Below the pieces are notes generated by a model. That model ran no database searches. It was not told the DNA's origin and worked only from the letters and a program-made list of their open reading frames with translations. The position numbers and the translations under genes were made by a program. From Fasciola hepatica (taxonomy: Eukaryota > Platyhelminthes > Trematoda > Plagiorchiida > Fasciolidae), in the NCBI GenBank assembly GCA_948099385.1, contig CANUEZ040000156.1, forward strand, positions 9,507,501-9,571,500: DNA of 64,000 bases, given 5' to 3'. Positions 11,501 to 20,225 of this stretch are shown here, piece by piece (within the stretch, counting starts at the first letter, position 1; every line of letters starts with the position of its first letter).

Positions 11501-13778
11501 ACGACTTGCCCTGGAACTTGGCCGCACAGTCGAAAACCACGCGCAGTTTATTGGGTTTTTTGGGGTTGATAACCGGATGGTGAGGCAGATACCAGATACC
11601 CCTTTTGCTGTCGGTGTTAACAGGCACCCTTTCAACGTAACCGAGGTCCTCGTTTCGCTTCATCAAATCCGCGTATCGTTCCCACAGATTCTGGTCTCGA
11701 ATGAAGCGTTCTTTTAGTCGTAGTAATCGTTGGAGAACATAATTTCTGTTGTCAGTCCACGGGTCGACCGGTGTGCGCCATGGGAGGGGAACCTCGAACT
11801 GTTTTTTGAGGCCTCTAGAGCCTTGCCGCACCGTTTGTAGAGCGAAGTGATCCTCTTGAGACAACGTCGGTCTTTCGTCCCCAATGTCATGAAACTCCTT
11901 TTCATAAAGCCGTTGCAGATGATACTCTATGCGGTCCGTTTCGGCGGATAAGTAATTCACGGAACCGCGTACCCCTACTGGACCGTATAACATCCATCCC
12001 AGAGCCGTGCGTACGGCATAAGGTGCCTGGCGGTCGCCCACTCTTTGGTCAAGCACCCAATGCGCCTCTGGCACGTCGCATCCGATGAGGAGATCCACCT
12101 CATCATCTTCCCAGTCTACGACGGTTACATCCTGCAGGTGGGGCCATCGAGTCAAGATTGCGTTCACCGACCTTGGTGCTCGCATGGGAAGATCCGCTAA
12201 CGTGAATGCCTCCGTTGGTTCAATTTCCTCGTTAGTGTCTAGAGAGATGAGTTGCAGCCTTAATCTACCGGCAGTCATTACCTGTGTTCCGCCCACCGTG
12301 CTCACTGCTAACGACGTCGCACCTTTAGCCAGTTGGTGTTTGTCGGCAAACCGCTCTTTCACTAAAGTGGTGTCGGATCCACTATCAACGAAAGCCAACG
12401 CCTTGACTATCCCAGCCGGAGTCACTATTCCCACGGCCACTACGCCTAAACGTACCGGTTTACTGGCAGATTGTGAAGTTGAACAGATCACGCTGGGCTT
12501 GGCACTCGCCTCGGATATGGTTATTCTCGCCTGATGCAGCAGCCGATGGTGTCTGCCCGTGCAGCCCTCGTAACCACATCGATTCCTTGTTCTACAGGCT
12601 GCTGCCCGGTGCGTGGTGTTGAGACAGATGAAACATGCTCCTGCCATCCTCGCCATTCCCCACCGTTCGTCTATTGTGGCATTGCCGAACTTGGGGCATT
12701 CTGGTAGGCCATGGCTAGTACCACAGGATCTGCAATTTGGTTTCGCCGTAGCATCTCGTGAAATGACGTGTGTGTTGGTCCAAGGCTGGTACTTTGGATG
12801 TTCCCGTACAGGGGTTTGGACTTGGCTAGTACCGGGCTTGTTTGCTCGGTTGCTGTCCCGGATGAGTCGGCCGAATCTGCTGTCAGCTATCTTCGTTTGC
12901 CTGTCTAAGTATTCAGTCAGGTCTTCGAAGTTGGCTTCTCTGTCGCCTCGGCTTATCCGTTCAGCTTCTTCCGCCCACCGACCCTGTAGTTCGGGAGAGA
13001 GGTGACGGACTATGCCTTCCAAAGTGTGCATGGCGTCTAGATCAGCTCTGTAACCTAAATGGTCGAGGGCTATTGAGCAGTTCTGCATCTTGATCACCAG
13101 GTCGGCCATGGTGTAGACGTCGCCCTTGGTTTTCTTTGCCTCTGCCATCACGCCCTCTATTAGGTTACGGGCTACTTTGAAAGGTTGGCCAAACAAGTCC
13201 CTCAGAATCTTTCTTGCCCTTGTGTAGCCTTGTTCTGGATCGAGCATGGTGCATCCGTCGATAGCTTCTCGCGCTCGGCCTCGGCAGTAGTGAGTAAGGT
13301 AAAGAAGCCTTTGCCCAGGATCGGTCACCTTGTTTTCAACGAACGTCTCGAACTGTTTGACAAACTTGCAATATTGCTCAGCTCGCCCGTCGAAAACCGT
13401 TAACTCCACTCTAGGCAGATCGATCGATGGTGGTTTGTAGTCGGCGACCTGCGTGGGGTTCCCTACCTTATTGCACTCTAACCTATCGGAAGTGTCGAAG
13501 TCACTGGTCCTATACTCTCGCTGTTTCTGTGTACACTTCTCTGCTTCATGCGCCTGTAGTCTAGCCGAAAGTAACTGTTGCTCTAGTTCTATTATTCTCA
13601 GCTTATATAAATCAACGTCCTTACGATCAATATTGCTTTCAATAACACATGAGCTAGCACTGACAGGACTAGGCGATCTAGCGTTAACTAAAGAATCATA
13701 AGTACCCAAAACCTCCCCAGAGACTTGCCGTATTACTTCCTGTCCGGGTTCGACTGCCTTTGATCCTTTCCTTGGCAT
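8583..13778 (-). CDS. BEL/Pao Gag-Pol polyprotein, intact, 1731 residues
   Basis: I start at the ATG at 13776-13778 (MPRKGSK), 42 bp inside the 5' LTR; the frame stays open into the LTR, but that ATG would lie within it. Domains in order: a coiled-coil-like stretch (about 55-85), a DUF1759-type Gag region (125-285, VELTVFDGRAEQYCKF), and Cys/His zinc knuckles (350-415). Next come an aspartic protease with DSG at about 465-467, an RT with FYVDDYLG (YVDD about 870-873), and RNase H (FSDASE about 1046, WTDST about 1120). The integrase has the zinc motif H1364, H1369, C1399, C1402 and catalytic residues D1435, D1497, E1547. A DUF5641-type tail covers about 1613-1725. All hallmark residues are present and there is no internal stop. 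The order PR-RT-RH-IN is the family norm. Confidence 0.93.
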   Translation of the reverse strand: MPRKGSKAVEPGQEVIRQVSGEVLGTYDSLVNARSPSPVSASSCVIESNIDRKDVDLYKLRIIELEQQLLSARLQAHEAEKCTQKQREYRTSDFDTSDRLECNKVGNPTQVADYKPPSIDLPRVELTVFDGRAEQYCKFVKQFETFVENKVTDPGQRLLYLTHYCRGRAREAIDGCTMLDPEQGYTRARKILRDLFGQPFKVARNLIEGVMAEAKKTKGDVYTMADLVIKMQNCSIALDHLGYRADLDAMHTLEGIVRHLSPELQGRWAEEAERISRGDREANFEDLTEYLDRQTKIADSRFGRLIRDSNRANKPGTSQVQTPVREHPKYQPWTNTHVISRDATAKPNCRSCGTSHGLPECPKFGNATIDERWGMARMAGACFICLNTTHRAAACRTRNRCGYEGCTGRHHRLLHQARITISEASAKPSVICSTSQSASKPVRLGVVAVGIVTPAGIVKALAFVDSGSDTTLVKERFADKHQLAKGATSLAVSTVGGTQVMTAGRLRLQLISLDTNEEIEPTEAFTLADLPMRAPRSVNAILTRWPHLQDVTVVDWEDDEVDLLIGCDVPEAHWVLDQRVGDRQAPYAVRTALGWMLYGPVGVRGSVNYLSAETDRIEYHLQRLYEKEFHDIGDERPTLSQEDHFALQTVRQGSRGLKKQFEVPLPWRTPVDPWTDNRNYVLQRLLRLKERFIRDQNLWERYADLMKRNEDLGYVERVPVNTDSKRGIWYLPHHPVINPKKPNKLRVVFDCAAKFQGKSLNDRLLQGPDWTTPLIDVLCRFRVGKVALSADIREMFHQVKIPVGERDALRFLWWEGSDRDNAVVNYRMTVHPFGAISSPFCANYALRESANKHGDLVHRTVVESVSRNFYVDDYLGSFDDVESALEQFRGLTRLLEEGGFHLTKWMSNASEVLKVIPYHEKVERVRDLDGSPLPIERTLGIQWDAETDDFVFELNVPELPITRRGILSAVSSLFDPLGFVSPWLLPGKILLQRLCRKKVDWDQSLDRGDRLDWEEFLNTLKKLGDIRIPRCLTPGHTIRTGELHAFSDASEVGYGAVVYGRWCAGDGQYTTRILFAKARVAPLKSVSIPRLELSAAVLAVRVVQAVKRCFDLYIWSVSFWTDSTIVLYYINNVRSRFSTFVANRLTIIHDESATHQWSHVRSGDNPADLCSRGANNFRQLDTWTRGPNFLQLPKQDWPVFELKPPTELELEIKGVVIATNVVEASPILARLVRFSSWMKTLRSLVWLTRFKISLLVMKGLRPSGRIPVGPIGPDELQAAEYDIFRMIQREAFARELKRAEELGLTNEDMPSPRGELKRLNPKIINGLLRVDGRLTNAHLNFDTKYPILLPARQPVVELMIQHVHAVEGHAGESHVTSVIRKRLWLLRGRETVKRVIRRCVQCRRRNATAGKQLMAPLPECRVTTGWWPFSDTGLDYFGPLWIKCGKRLEKRYGCIMTCMKSRAVHLEVAHSMTTDSFLRALQRFINRRGVPADIYSDNGSNFVGAQRELQRWHKNINRDELQNRTVAYGIRWHFNPPQASHRGGIWERMIRSARRILLSIMEQQPPDDETLNTVMTEVERILNNRPLVPVLNGDPTHLALTPNDLLTLRSNEGFQGPVNLRGSYLHGWKQANYLAKVFWRRWLREYLPALQTRQKWMAKTRPFKVGDVVMIADERAHFSAWSLGVVTETIKSTDEMIRTVKVKTANGVLIRDIRSINLLESEDGGADNPVA

Positions 13779-13784
13779 TTTGCG

Positions 13785-13802
13785 TGAATTTTCCTCGTTC
13801 CA
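13785..13802 (-). promoter_or_regulatory. Possible primer-binding site of the BEL/Pao element
   Basis: In element orientation, TGGAACGAGGAAAATTC starts 18 bases inside the 5' LTR. It begins with the TGG expected to pair with a tRNA CCA end. The spacing is longer than usual and I cannot name a matching tRNA, so the call is weak. Confidence 0.25.
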
Positions 13803-13820
13803 AATAGATCTATTGAGTAT

Positions 13821-14199
13821 TGTTACGAACGTTTGAGCAATGCGTAGCCAAATTCGCAACGGATCCCGAAATCAGAAGGCGATTATCCGTGATAATTCTA
13901 CGATACTAGATTATTAAAATAAACAATGACGTAAACAATATACAAACCTCAATAATACGATCACAAAGACTCAACAACGAGAAACCGAATAGCAGCGTGT
14001 GAGCAGACAGCACGTGCGTCACGCAGGTCCTGAGCAAGGATGTGCCAAAATAGCGCTCTGGGCGCGAACAAACAACAATTGGTCCAGAAAAACAACCAGT
14101 TCGTAAAGACAAGTCAATAGTGTATGGAAATGAGTGATGTTGGGAAAAAACACTGAATCGCGAGGGAAAAAGGGGGATTTTCCACGACCGGCTGTTACA
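13821..14199 (-). repeat. BEL/Pao 5' LTR
   Basis: A 379-bp repeat apparently identical to 7513-7891. It is followed on the outside by the CAGGG duplication at 14200-14204. It would carry the promoter for minus-strand transcription. Open frames inside both LTR copies encode the same unrecognised peptide and are not considered genes. Confidence 0.95.
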
Positions 14200-14204
14200 C
14201 AGGG

Positions 14205-15856
14205 CTAACGAGACAACTGGCTTACGGAAGCAGTAGATAACTGCAGTCACGAATCGAGTGATGCTTCGCTAGCAGTCAGAAAAACCAAAGTCGAGGCACA
14301 GAGATGTTTATGAGAACCTGCAGAGCAAAGAATACGGAGCGAGAAACAACCAGGGAGGACTCAGAAGAGCGTGTGTCAAGTTGGCGGTCGAACCAGGAGC
14401 AGCTTGGTTCCGAGTGATAAAACAAAGTCGATGGATGGGGCGGCTATACAGATGATTGCCGGAAAGGAGTGCAGTATCACTAGAAGCTCAACACTGTTCG
14501 TTTGATTTTCTTGTACCTATCTTAGGATGTCGATTACAAAGTTGAACAGGAAGGGTGAGAGTGGGTAACTTTGACGCACGCCGCTTCCAACTGGAAAGTA
14601 AGGTGACGATGAGCTACGTACTTGTACTCTGTTTAAAGTCTGATATCATAAAGCTCGGGTGATTTGACATACCTATCAGGTACCCTTTGTCTAACGGGAC
14701 AATCCCAGAGAGCCGTCCTATCAGCGGACTTAAAAGCTGATCGGATATCCAAGAATAAGATTACCGTTGGTCTACAATATGTGGCATAGCTCAAGTATCT
14801 GAAGGGTAACAAAAGTTTGATCAATGAGCCCGCAGTTGGAGCGAGGACCAGACAGTTCTTCACTGACCTGTTGTTCGCGCATTGGGGACGACCTATGGAG
14901 GAGTATTAGAGTCAACAGCTTTGACTCGATCGGGGTGGGAACTGTCCCTCGATGGTCGTAACAGATGTTTCTAGTCCCTTTCTTGTATATAGGGACGATG
15001 GATGCGCAGTTACAACTTCGTAGGACGCGTTCTTGGGGCCAGATTTTGGTTAAAAGGCTGGTGAGCGCTTTGGGGAGGGGTGTACCACCATCTTTGAAGA
15101 GGGCCGGGGGCTTAGTTGCGCTTTAGGAGGTGGGCCGCGCGACTGACTTCTGTGGTTGGTTGACAAGAATAAACGAAATGCTTGCATCTCGCGACTTATA
15201 TCTTCTTTCTGTGGGTGGGTCAGCACAGCCCATCCATAGTGCATGAACTGGTTCAAACGGGCTACTGTGTGTAATCGCTGGCGCTGAAGGCTGAATAAAC
15301 TGTTCGTTAGAGTTCTAGGCCTATTGATTCGTGCACTGTAAAGGCTGTTGGATTGGTTGACCTATTACTTTTCTGATTTTTCCGCTCACTCCAGGCTTCT
15401 TGGTCCCTGTGGATCGGATGAGCTGGGAAAGTATACCAGCATAGCCAGTGACAGCAGCATGATTCGTTTCGGCCGCTCATTCGAACCACTAATTCTCTCG
15501 GTCTCTGCGCAAGCTTATGATCAAATTTCTTCGTAGATGGATGCGGGCGTTGTGGTTTTCGATTCCGGCAGCTGTCAAACAAGTCCGGGAGACCGATGAG
15601 ATCCAGTGCGCGGCTGCATGCCGAGTGACTAATCCACAACATGTGGTACTCGCTATTTGTGTGGCGCCTTGAAAGTTTTGCTGGCGGTCTCACAAATCAT
15701 TGTGTGGCCATTTAGCTGGGCAGCAGGCAAATCATTATATTTTTTCCGGACCGAGGTGCGGCGAAGTCGTTTTACGTCCACACGCCGACGGCGGACTTTC
15801 AACTGGTTGGAAAACCGCACTATATACTCGGCGCACATGGGGGCGCGACCAGGATC
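14205..15856 (-). pseudogene. LINE-A, middle part: linker and RT N-terminal half
   Basis: This is a minus-strand LINE reverse transcriptase with frameshifts and stops. Recognisable RT blocks are PPALFKDGG (near 15080-15110), SIVPIYKKGTRN (near 14980) and PTVILFLDIRSAFKSADR (14710-14775). The block VRQSYPLSPFLFNFVIDILR, with one frameshift, lies near 14520-14580. The stretch 15660-15856 carries the residues that follow the endonuclease (APMCAEYIVRF). About 300 bp nearest the BEL element (14205-14500) is not clearly alignable to RT. The RT continues at 7512 beyond the BEL insertion, where the YADD box lies. Confidence 0.7.
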
Positions 15857-15876
15857 TACACCTTTTCCCATCAAGC

Positions 15877-15980
15877 TTCAGCCAAGACCCGCAATTCTTC
15901 AGTCGCGACCGACAATCCTTTAGCCACGACCTACCATTCTTTAGCCCTGATGCACAACCTTCAGCCATTGCCCACCGCCG
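15877..15980. repeat. 21-bp tandem repeat, about 5 units, in the left MITE arm
   Basis: Units start at 15877, 15898, 15919, 15940 and 15960 (one unit is 20 bp). Each begins TTCAG or TTTAG with a central GAC or GCC. The right arm holds matching units around 16270-16315 (AGAATTGTGGGT twice, 21 bp apart). Read on the minus strand the repeat gives a seven-residue periodic peptide (SWLKDCRSRLKNC), probably incidental. Confidence 0.75.
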
Positions 15981-16147
15981 GGAAGATTAGAGATATTCCA
16001 TGTTCCAGGTGACGATTTAACTATGTCCAAAGGCGTGGTAACTGCCCACACATTAATGCAAAGGATGTGGGTGTGATTCTGAGTGCATGCTTGTGCGTAC
16101 GAAGGTGTGTTTCCACTGCAAGGCACAGACAGTGGTGAGATAACCTT

Positions 16148-16181
16148 AGGGATAGTCGGGCGAAACTACCCGACTATCCCT
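16148..16181. repeat. Perfect 13-bp hairpin in the MITE centre
   Basis: AGGGATAGTCGGG at 16148-16160 pairs with CCCGACTATCCCT at 16169-16181 around an 8-base loop. It lies between the two arms of the element. Confidence 0.85.
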
Positions 16182-16330
16182 GCCGCGCGGAATATCTCTA
16201 TCCATCCCGGCAACGGACAATAGCTGAAGGGTACACGTCAAAACTAAAGAAGGATGGGTTGTGAGTAGAGAATTGTGGGTCGCTGCTACAGAATTGTGGG
16301 TTTTGGCTAAAGCTTGATGGAAGAGGTGTA

Positions 16331-17110
16331 GATGTGTGCTCGAGTACGACCTACAAGACTTGATATAGTCAAGCCAGTGGTAGCTTACGGCTGTGCGGTC
16401 TATTTGTGTCCAGGACTGGTTAATAGATGGCAGTCACCACGTGACTGAGCGAAGAAAGCTGCGCTGGAGGTCCGTGCTCGACAAGAATGGGCGACGATCT
16501 GTGCATAGTTGAAGCAGTCGAATACAGTTATTCTTACACCGATGGCTGTCGCCTCTTTGGTCTCTAAGCATTCGCTTGTCTAGACCTAAGCGATCAATCT
16601 GGTACCACTGTGTCTCTATAAGAAGCCTTTTAAAGAAGTTCGTGAATTTTCTGGTAGAAAATATTTCGATTGTATCCTAACTGCAGTCGGTAGGGGCATT
16701 GGCGGCGACAACAAACAGGTAAGGCTCCCGTCGCGACTTTTGTTGGGTTTGAACGAACTCTGTAAGCAAATTGTAAACAACCTGCTGTTGACTGGGGTCC
16801 AGCCGCATAGCACAGACTCAGCTCTAGTACTGAAGGCGATTCCTACACCTGCATGACCAGATTCAGAAGCCATGGCTTCTCCGGATAAGCGCAGAGTGAA
16901 AGCATGCCCTGAGAGCTAATTCCAATGAACTGCGATGGTGGGATCCTGGATGCGCATCTCAAATAAGCAGTAGACTTGGGTGCACTCCCTAGCTGCTCGT
17001 TCTATTTGCACCAGAGTGCGTACATTGAAGATTGCAAGGTGCCGTGGCACATGCGGTGTCATTGGTGGTTCTGGTGGACTACGTGCAACAAAAGGAGGAA
17101 TCTCATTTGC
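16331..17110 (-). pseudogene. LINE-A, endonuclease domain
   Basis: This is the N-terminal apurinic-type endonuclease of LINE-A on the minus strand. Visible blocks are HLAIFNVRTLVQIE (near 17010-17040), FEMRIQDPTIAVHW (near 16930-16960), HAGVGIAFSTRAESVLCGWTPV (split here as HAGVGIAFSTRAE and GWTPV, 16790-16860) and WTQIDRTAVSYHW (near 16400-16440). These correspond to the strand, catalytic Glu and late Asp-His regions of exonuclease-endonuclease-phosphatase folds. The domain is frameshifted between 16620 and 16450 and interrupted at its end by the MITE, so it is non-functional. It lies correctly upstream of the RT blocks. Confidence 0.7.
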
Positions 17111-17309
17111 AAGTCAAGCATCTTCATCGATGGCAACGTGAGAGGCACGTAGTTTAGTGTAAATATCGTGTTAAAGAGTGGGTGAAAATAGGCGGTGTGG
17201 CAATAGGTAGTTCGTTTTGTCCGACCGCCAGCACCTCGGTCATATATTGTGTGGCTTTGGTGAGTGAGTGACGTCGAGCGCAACAATGAGTGATCACATC
17301 TGTGCAGAT

Positions 17310-17520
17310 TTCATGTATGCATGTGGGCTGATTACTATCCGGTTGCCCATACCGAAGTAGAGAGCTGATTCGAGGAGCCTCACCCCAAGCCTTTGACCAG
17401 AAAGCCTAACCTACAAGGCAGTGGGACTATATGAAGGTATCGTAGCCCTCTGAGTACCGGTGACTGATCGCTCAATCCATACGCCCTTTGGATGAGTCTA
17501 AACATCCTGGACGCCTTGTA
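17310..17520 (-). repeat. Dispersed repeat, probably LINE-A 5' region
   Basis: This stretch aligns in the same orientation with 42055-42275. For example CATACGCCCTTTGGATG corresponds to CATACGCCCTTCAGATG, and AACATCCTGG is shared. It sits just upstream of the LINE-A endonuclease, so a 5' untranslated region of that LINE is the simplest reading. Strand follows that inference. Confidence 0.5.
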
Positions 17521-17804
17521 AATCCTTCCGCCACAAATGCCAAAAAGCACATTGCTGTACGCCCCATAAGACACCCGCGGTTGGTTTGGAATCAGGTTTT
17601 AGCCGTCTCTCCTCACTCGCACGTTGGCGGGAATAAATCTGCCACGAGAAGGCAGTGAGTAGGACTTTCTCAGTAGAAGCCGCAGCAGATGCACAGTCGC
17701 CTAAGCGAATCCTGGGAGACTTTGTGGACGAGTAGCCATATCAAAGCCTGAGATACTCGCGCTTGACCATACCGAAGCATTTGGACCATTGGTCTGAAAG
17801 CACA

Positions 17805-18005
17805 AAAGTGATCAGCCATTCACTTCCGTATGTCTCTTGTTTGATTGTATGTTTTGTGCCCGCTGCAACTATAAAAACACTCTCTCCCGGTGTAAGCCAA
17901 AGTGCGGTCTTTGTGATTTAGCCTTGTCAGAATACACGTGGTCGACCCCCGGCGGTCTTTTCTCGTTGATCTCTTTAACAAACGTTGGTCGTGCTGGCTG
18001 TGGCC
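17805..18005 (+). repeat. Diverged copy of the 220-bp repeat seen at 39.3 and 44.8 kb
   Basis: It shares GTGATCAGCC at the start, then GTGCGGTCT, and CGGTCTTTTCTCGTTGA near the end with the two later copies. It contains TATAAAA at about 17871-17877, compatible with an LTR promoter on the plus strand. No associated coding region was recognised next to it. Confidence 0.5.
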
Positions 18006-19504
18006 CTAGTGACATATTGTTCACTGCAAGGTTCCGGTAGTCGGTGGACAGAGAAATAATTATTAGTTGGCAAAAATAGTCACGCCGGTCCTTTTGAGAT
18101 ATGTTCTGCTTATTCATGTGCCAACTTTATTGAGATTTGTGTCAGGAGACGGCGCCATAAACAGCACACCTTTTTCAAGCCAATGACGGTCTGTCATGGG
18201 GTTTCATACTGCTCATAATTTATTTTCTGAGACCGGTGCTTTACTCTGAAGATTTTTTAACCCTGTCATTGATTGCTGACGATACGCCATGAACTACATG
18301 TCGTAGTGTCCAGTAGGACTATATCCTAGCAAATACAGTGTATCATTTATTTGGTGTGCAATTGTTTTGTGTTGTAATGCCCACTGCTCGCACATGTAGC
18401 ATACATTGGAACATATAGTTGCTTAGGTTTAGTCGTGCGAAGCCGCCAATGACGTTCAAATAGGACAATGTTTCTGTGATGCAAGCACATGGCCTTCTCA
18501 TAGACAGCAGGGGATTCAGAAGTATTCATCCCGGTGAATCTTCGGTACGATTCCGGCGAATTCCTTTAGTGCCGGAGATTGCACATAAAGTACGGTTTAG
18601 AATCACTATTAATTTGCGATTCATCAAACTATTTTTACCGTTGAAGGAATTTTTATGAGTTTTACTTGTTATTCTGGTATTGGCTGTCCTGATCAAGTGG
18701 AATGGATACCGTATGAGGAATGAAGAATCCAGTGCTGTCAAGTTTTTGCATATTTGAATGACGCCAGGAGTACGAAGTGCACTGGAAGCACGGACTGAAG
18801 CTTCAATTGGAGCTTCACTAATTCAGAAGTGAAATTCGTCCAAGAAATTGAACACAAAATAATAGAGCCGAATTCGAATTATGCTCTGCGGACTGTATAA
18901 TTACAAGGAGTCTGTGATACGATCTTGCACTCCATTTGCAATCATCGTATCTGCTACGGCTTGAATGGAATTGGGGACTTCTGTAATTTTGCGGTTCTTA
19001 TACAATATTATGAACTTGTTCCATTCGACCATTACAATGGTTCTCATCCGAAGCAAACTCATAACCAACAGAATTAGTAGAGTCATAAATAGGTTCAGGA
19101 ATGGGCATATTACCGGTAATTTTGTCTAAGTGGCCGTTAAGTATGGGACTAACATCCAAGTCAACTATATTAACAAGTCGTTGCTCCATCTGATTGACCA
19201 CGATATATCTCGAGGGTTTTCCGTTATTCCCCAGACGACAGACAATTTCAGCAGAATCAAAAAACTAAAAAAGTGTTCTAAGGAATTGATTCTTGAATAG
19301 CATAACTAAACTCTTGTATGTAATCTAATGAACAGCTTTAGGAAACTATGAACAATCATGTTCAACTCGTCAAATATATTCGTGTGTACGAGAGCGATTG
19401 CCTTCGTTACCGTCCCATAGAAATTCTTCGCCATTCTGTTCAGCTGTGGATGCTTGGGTGGACTTCACAAATGTGGGCAACCGAATAATCTCCATCAGTC
19501 GGTC
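18006..19504. other. Unassigned stretch with one unrecognised minus-strand frame
   Basis: No repeat or known domain was recognised. On the minus strand, 19268 down to 18901 encodes about 120 codons if one frame change near 19030-19060 is allowed (residues SAEIVCRLGNNGKPSRYIV, later EWNKFIILYKNRK). A CTTTTTTAG acceptor-like sequence precedes it. It could be a host exon or an unknown repeat fragment; I do not assign a function. Confidence 0.3.
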
Positions 19505-19812
19505 TGTAGCGGCGGCCATCTTCGTCCATACTTTTACCACAACAATTAATTAACTGAACGCTGACTGCCAAGCGCGGTTGCCATTTGACCGTTGCTCTTG
19601 CGCACGCTCTCACGCACACTCCTAAGTATACGCTAACCACTATCTCTCCCATTTGCCTTCTCGTTCTCACGGGTCGTGGAGAATACTGTTCTGGTTAACA
19701 CATTCGTACAGTGCCGAGCATTAGAGCAACGTGCAGGTGGTCCACGCAGTACAAAGGACCGAAGCACGCGTTTACTAAGGCAACCGCGAAGTAAGGTCTA
19801 ACCAAACTTACA
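19505..19812 (+). repeat. Solo LTR, 308 bp, family of gypsy element 1
   Basis: This full-length LTR reads TGTAGCGG at the start and CTTACA at the end. It has exactly the length of the LTRs at 20226-20533 and 25345-25652 but the opposite orientation. The flanks are CGGTC and CGCTC, a 5-bp target duplication with one mismatch. No internal element sequence adjoins it, so it is a solo LTR left by LTR-LTR recombination. Confidence 0.8.
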
Positions 19813-20054
19813 CGCTCAATAGTTTTAGAAGACTTGCATTCTAGTCGTTTGGATATGGAGAACATAAAATCTCTTGCTTGACTTACTTGTTAGTAGCCTG
19901 AGTTGAAGAGTGACTTGTACCGTATTGCTAAATCATGTGGCTATCGCATGCACAAAGTTTATTCACGATAATCGAAGTGAATCCCAAGGTCGAAATCTCC
20001 ACAACCCTGAAAACTAATTCACGCCGGTTATTGTGAGCTATTCTTGGGCAAGTA

Positions 20055-20225
20055 TTGCACATTTTCACCATTACTTCATACTTTCCTCGACCGGTTGTCT
20101 ATTTTACAAACATTCCAGCCATTGATTTAACGACCACGGCTCTACGCAATACTTTCAGTCGGGAAGGCGTTCCTTGCGGATTCGTACCCAATAGTGATAT
20201 CCATTCGTCAGTCAAGAAGTTCACC
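20055..20225 (+). pseudogene. Gypsy integrase core fragment
   Basis: The plus-strand peptide includes VVYFTNIPAIDLTTTALRN and FSREGVPCGFVPNSD, which match the integrase core of Gypsy/Saci-type elements around the second catalytic Asp. The expected DNG is altered. It stops exactly at the LTR of element 1, so it is truncated by that insertion or by recombination. Confidence 0.6.

Larger units (their letters stand above)
7513..14199 (-). mobile_element. Complete BEL/Pao LTR retrotransposon
   Basis: This 6687-bp element is bounded by two 379-bp direct LTRs that I could not distinguish by eye. Both LTRs begin TG and end CA. It is flanked by the 5-bp target duplication CAGGG (7508-7512 and 14200-14204). 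It is transcribed on the minus strand and carries a single long gag-pol ORF. BEL/Pao elements replicate through an RNA intermediate in cytoplasmic particles made of Gag and integrate with their own integrase; no env-like gene is seen. It is inserted in an older LINE whose two halves lie on either side. Identical LTRs and an unbroken ORF indicate a recent insertion, possibly still competent. Confidence in the family is high. Confidence 0.95.
15859..16328. mobile_element. 470-bp MITE-like element with long inverted repeats and TA duplication
   Basis: The two ends are inverted copies of each other. CACCTTTTCCCATCAAGC opens the left end, and the complement of the right end reads CACCTCTTCCATCAAGC. 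Similarity continues inward for roughly 150 bp per arm. A TA dinucleotide flanks both sides (15857-15858 and 16329-16330). Deleting the element and one TA joins the flanking LINE endonuclease in frame (residues STHL then DPGRAPMC). A TA target duplication and the absence of coding capacity suggest a non-autonomous Tc1/mariner-type element. The superfamily is inferred from the TA only. Confidence 0.78.

Noticed and set aside
12085..12534. 149-codon plus-strand frame
   Set aside because: Also antisense to the BEL ORF; a shadow frame.
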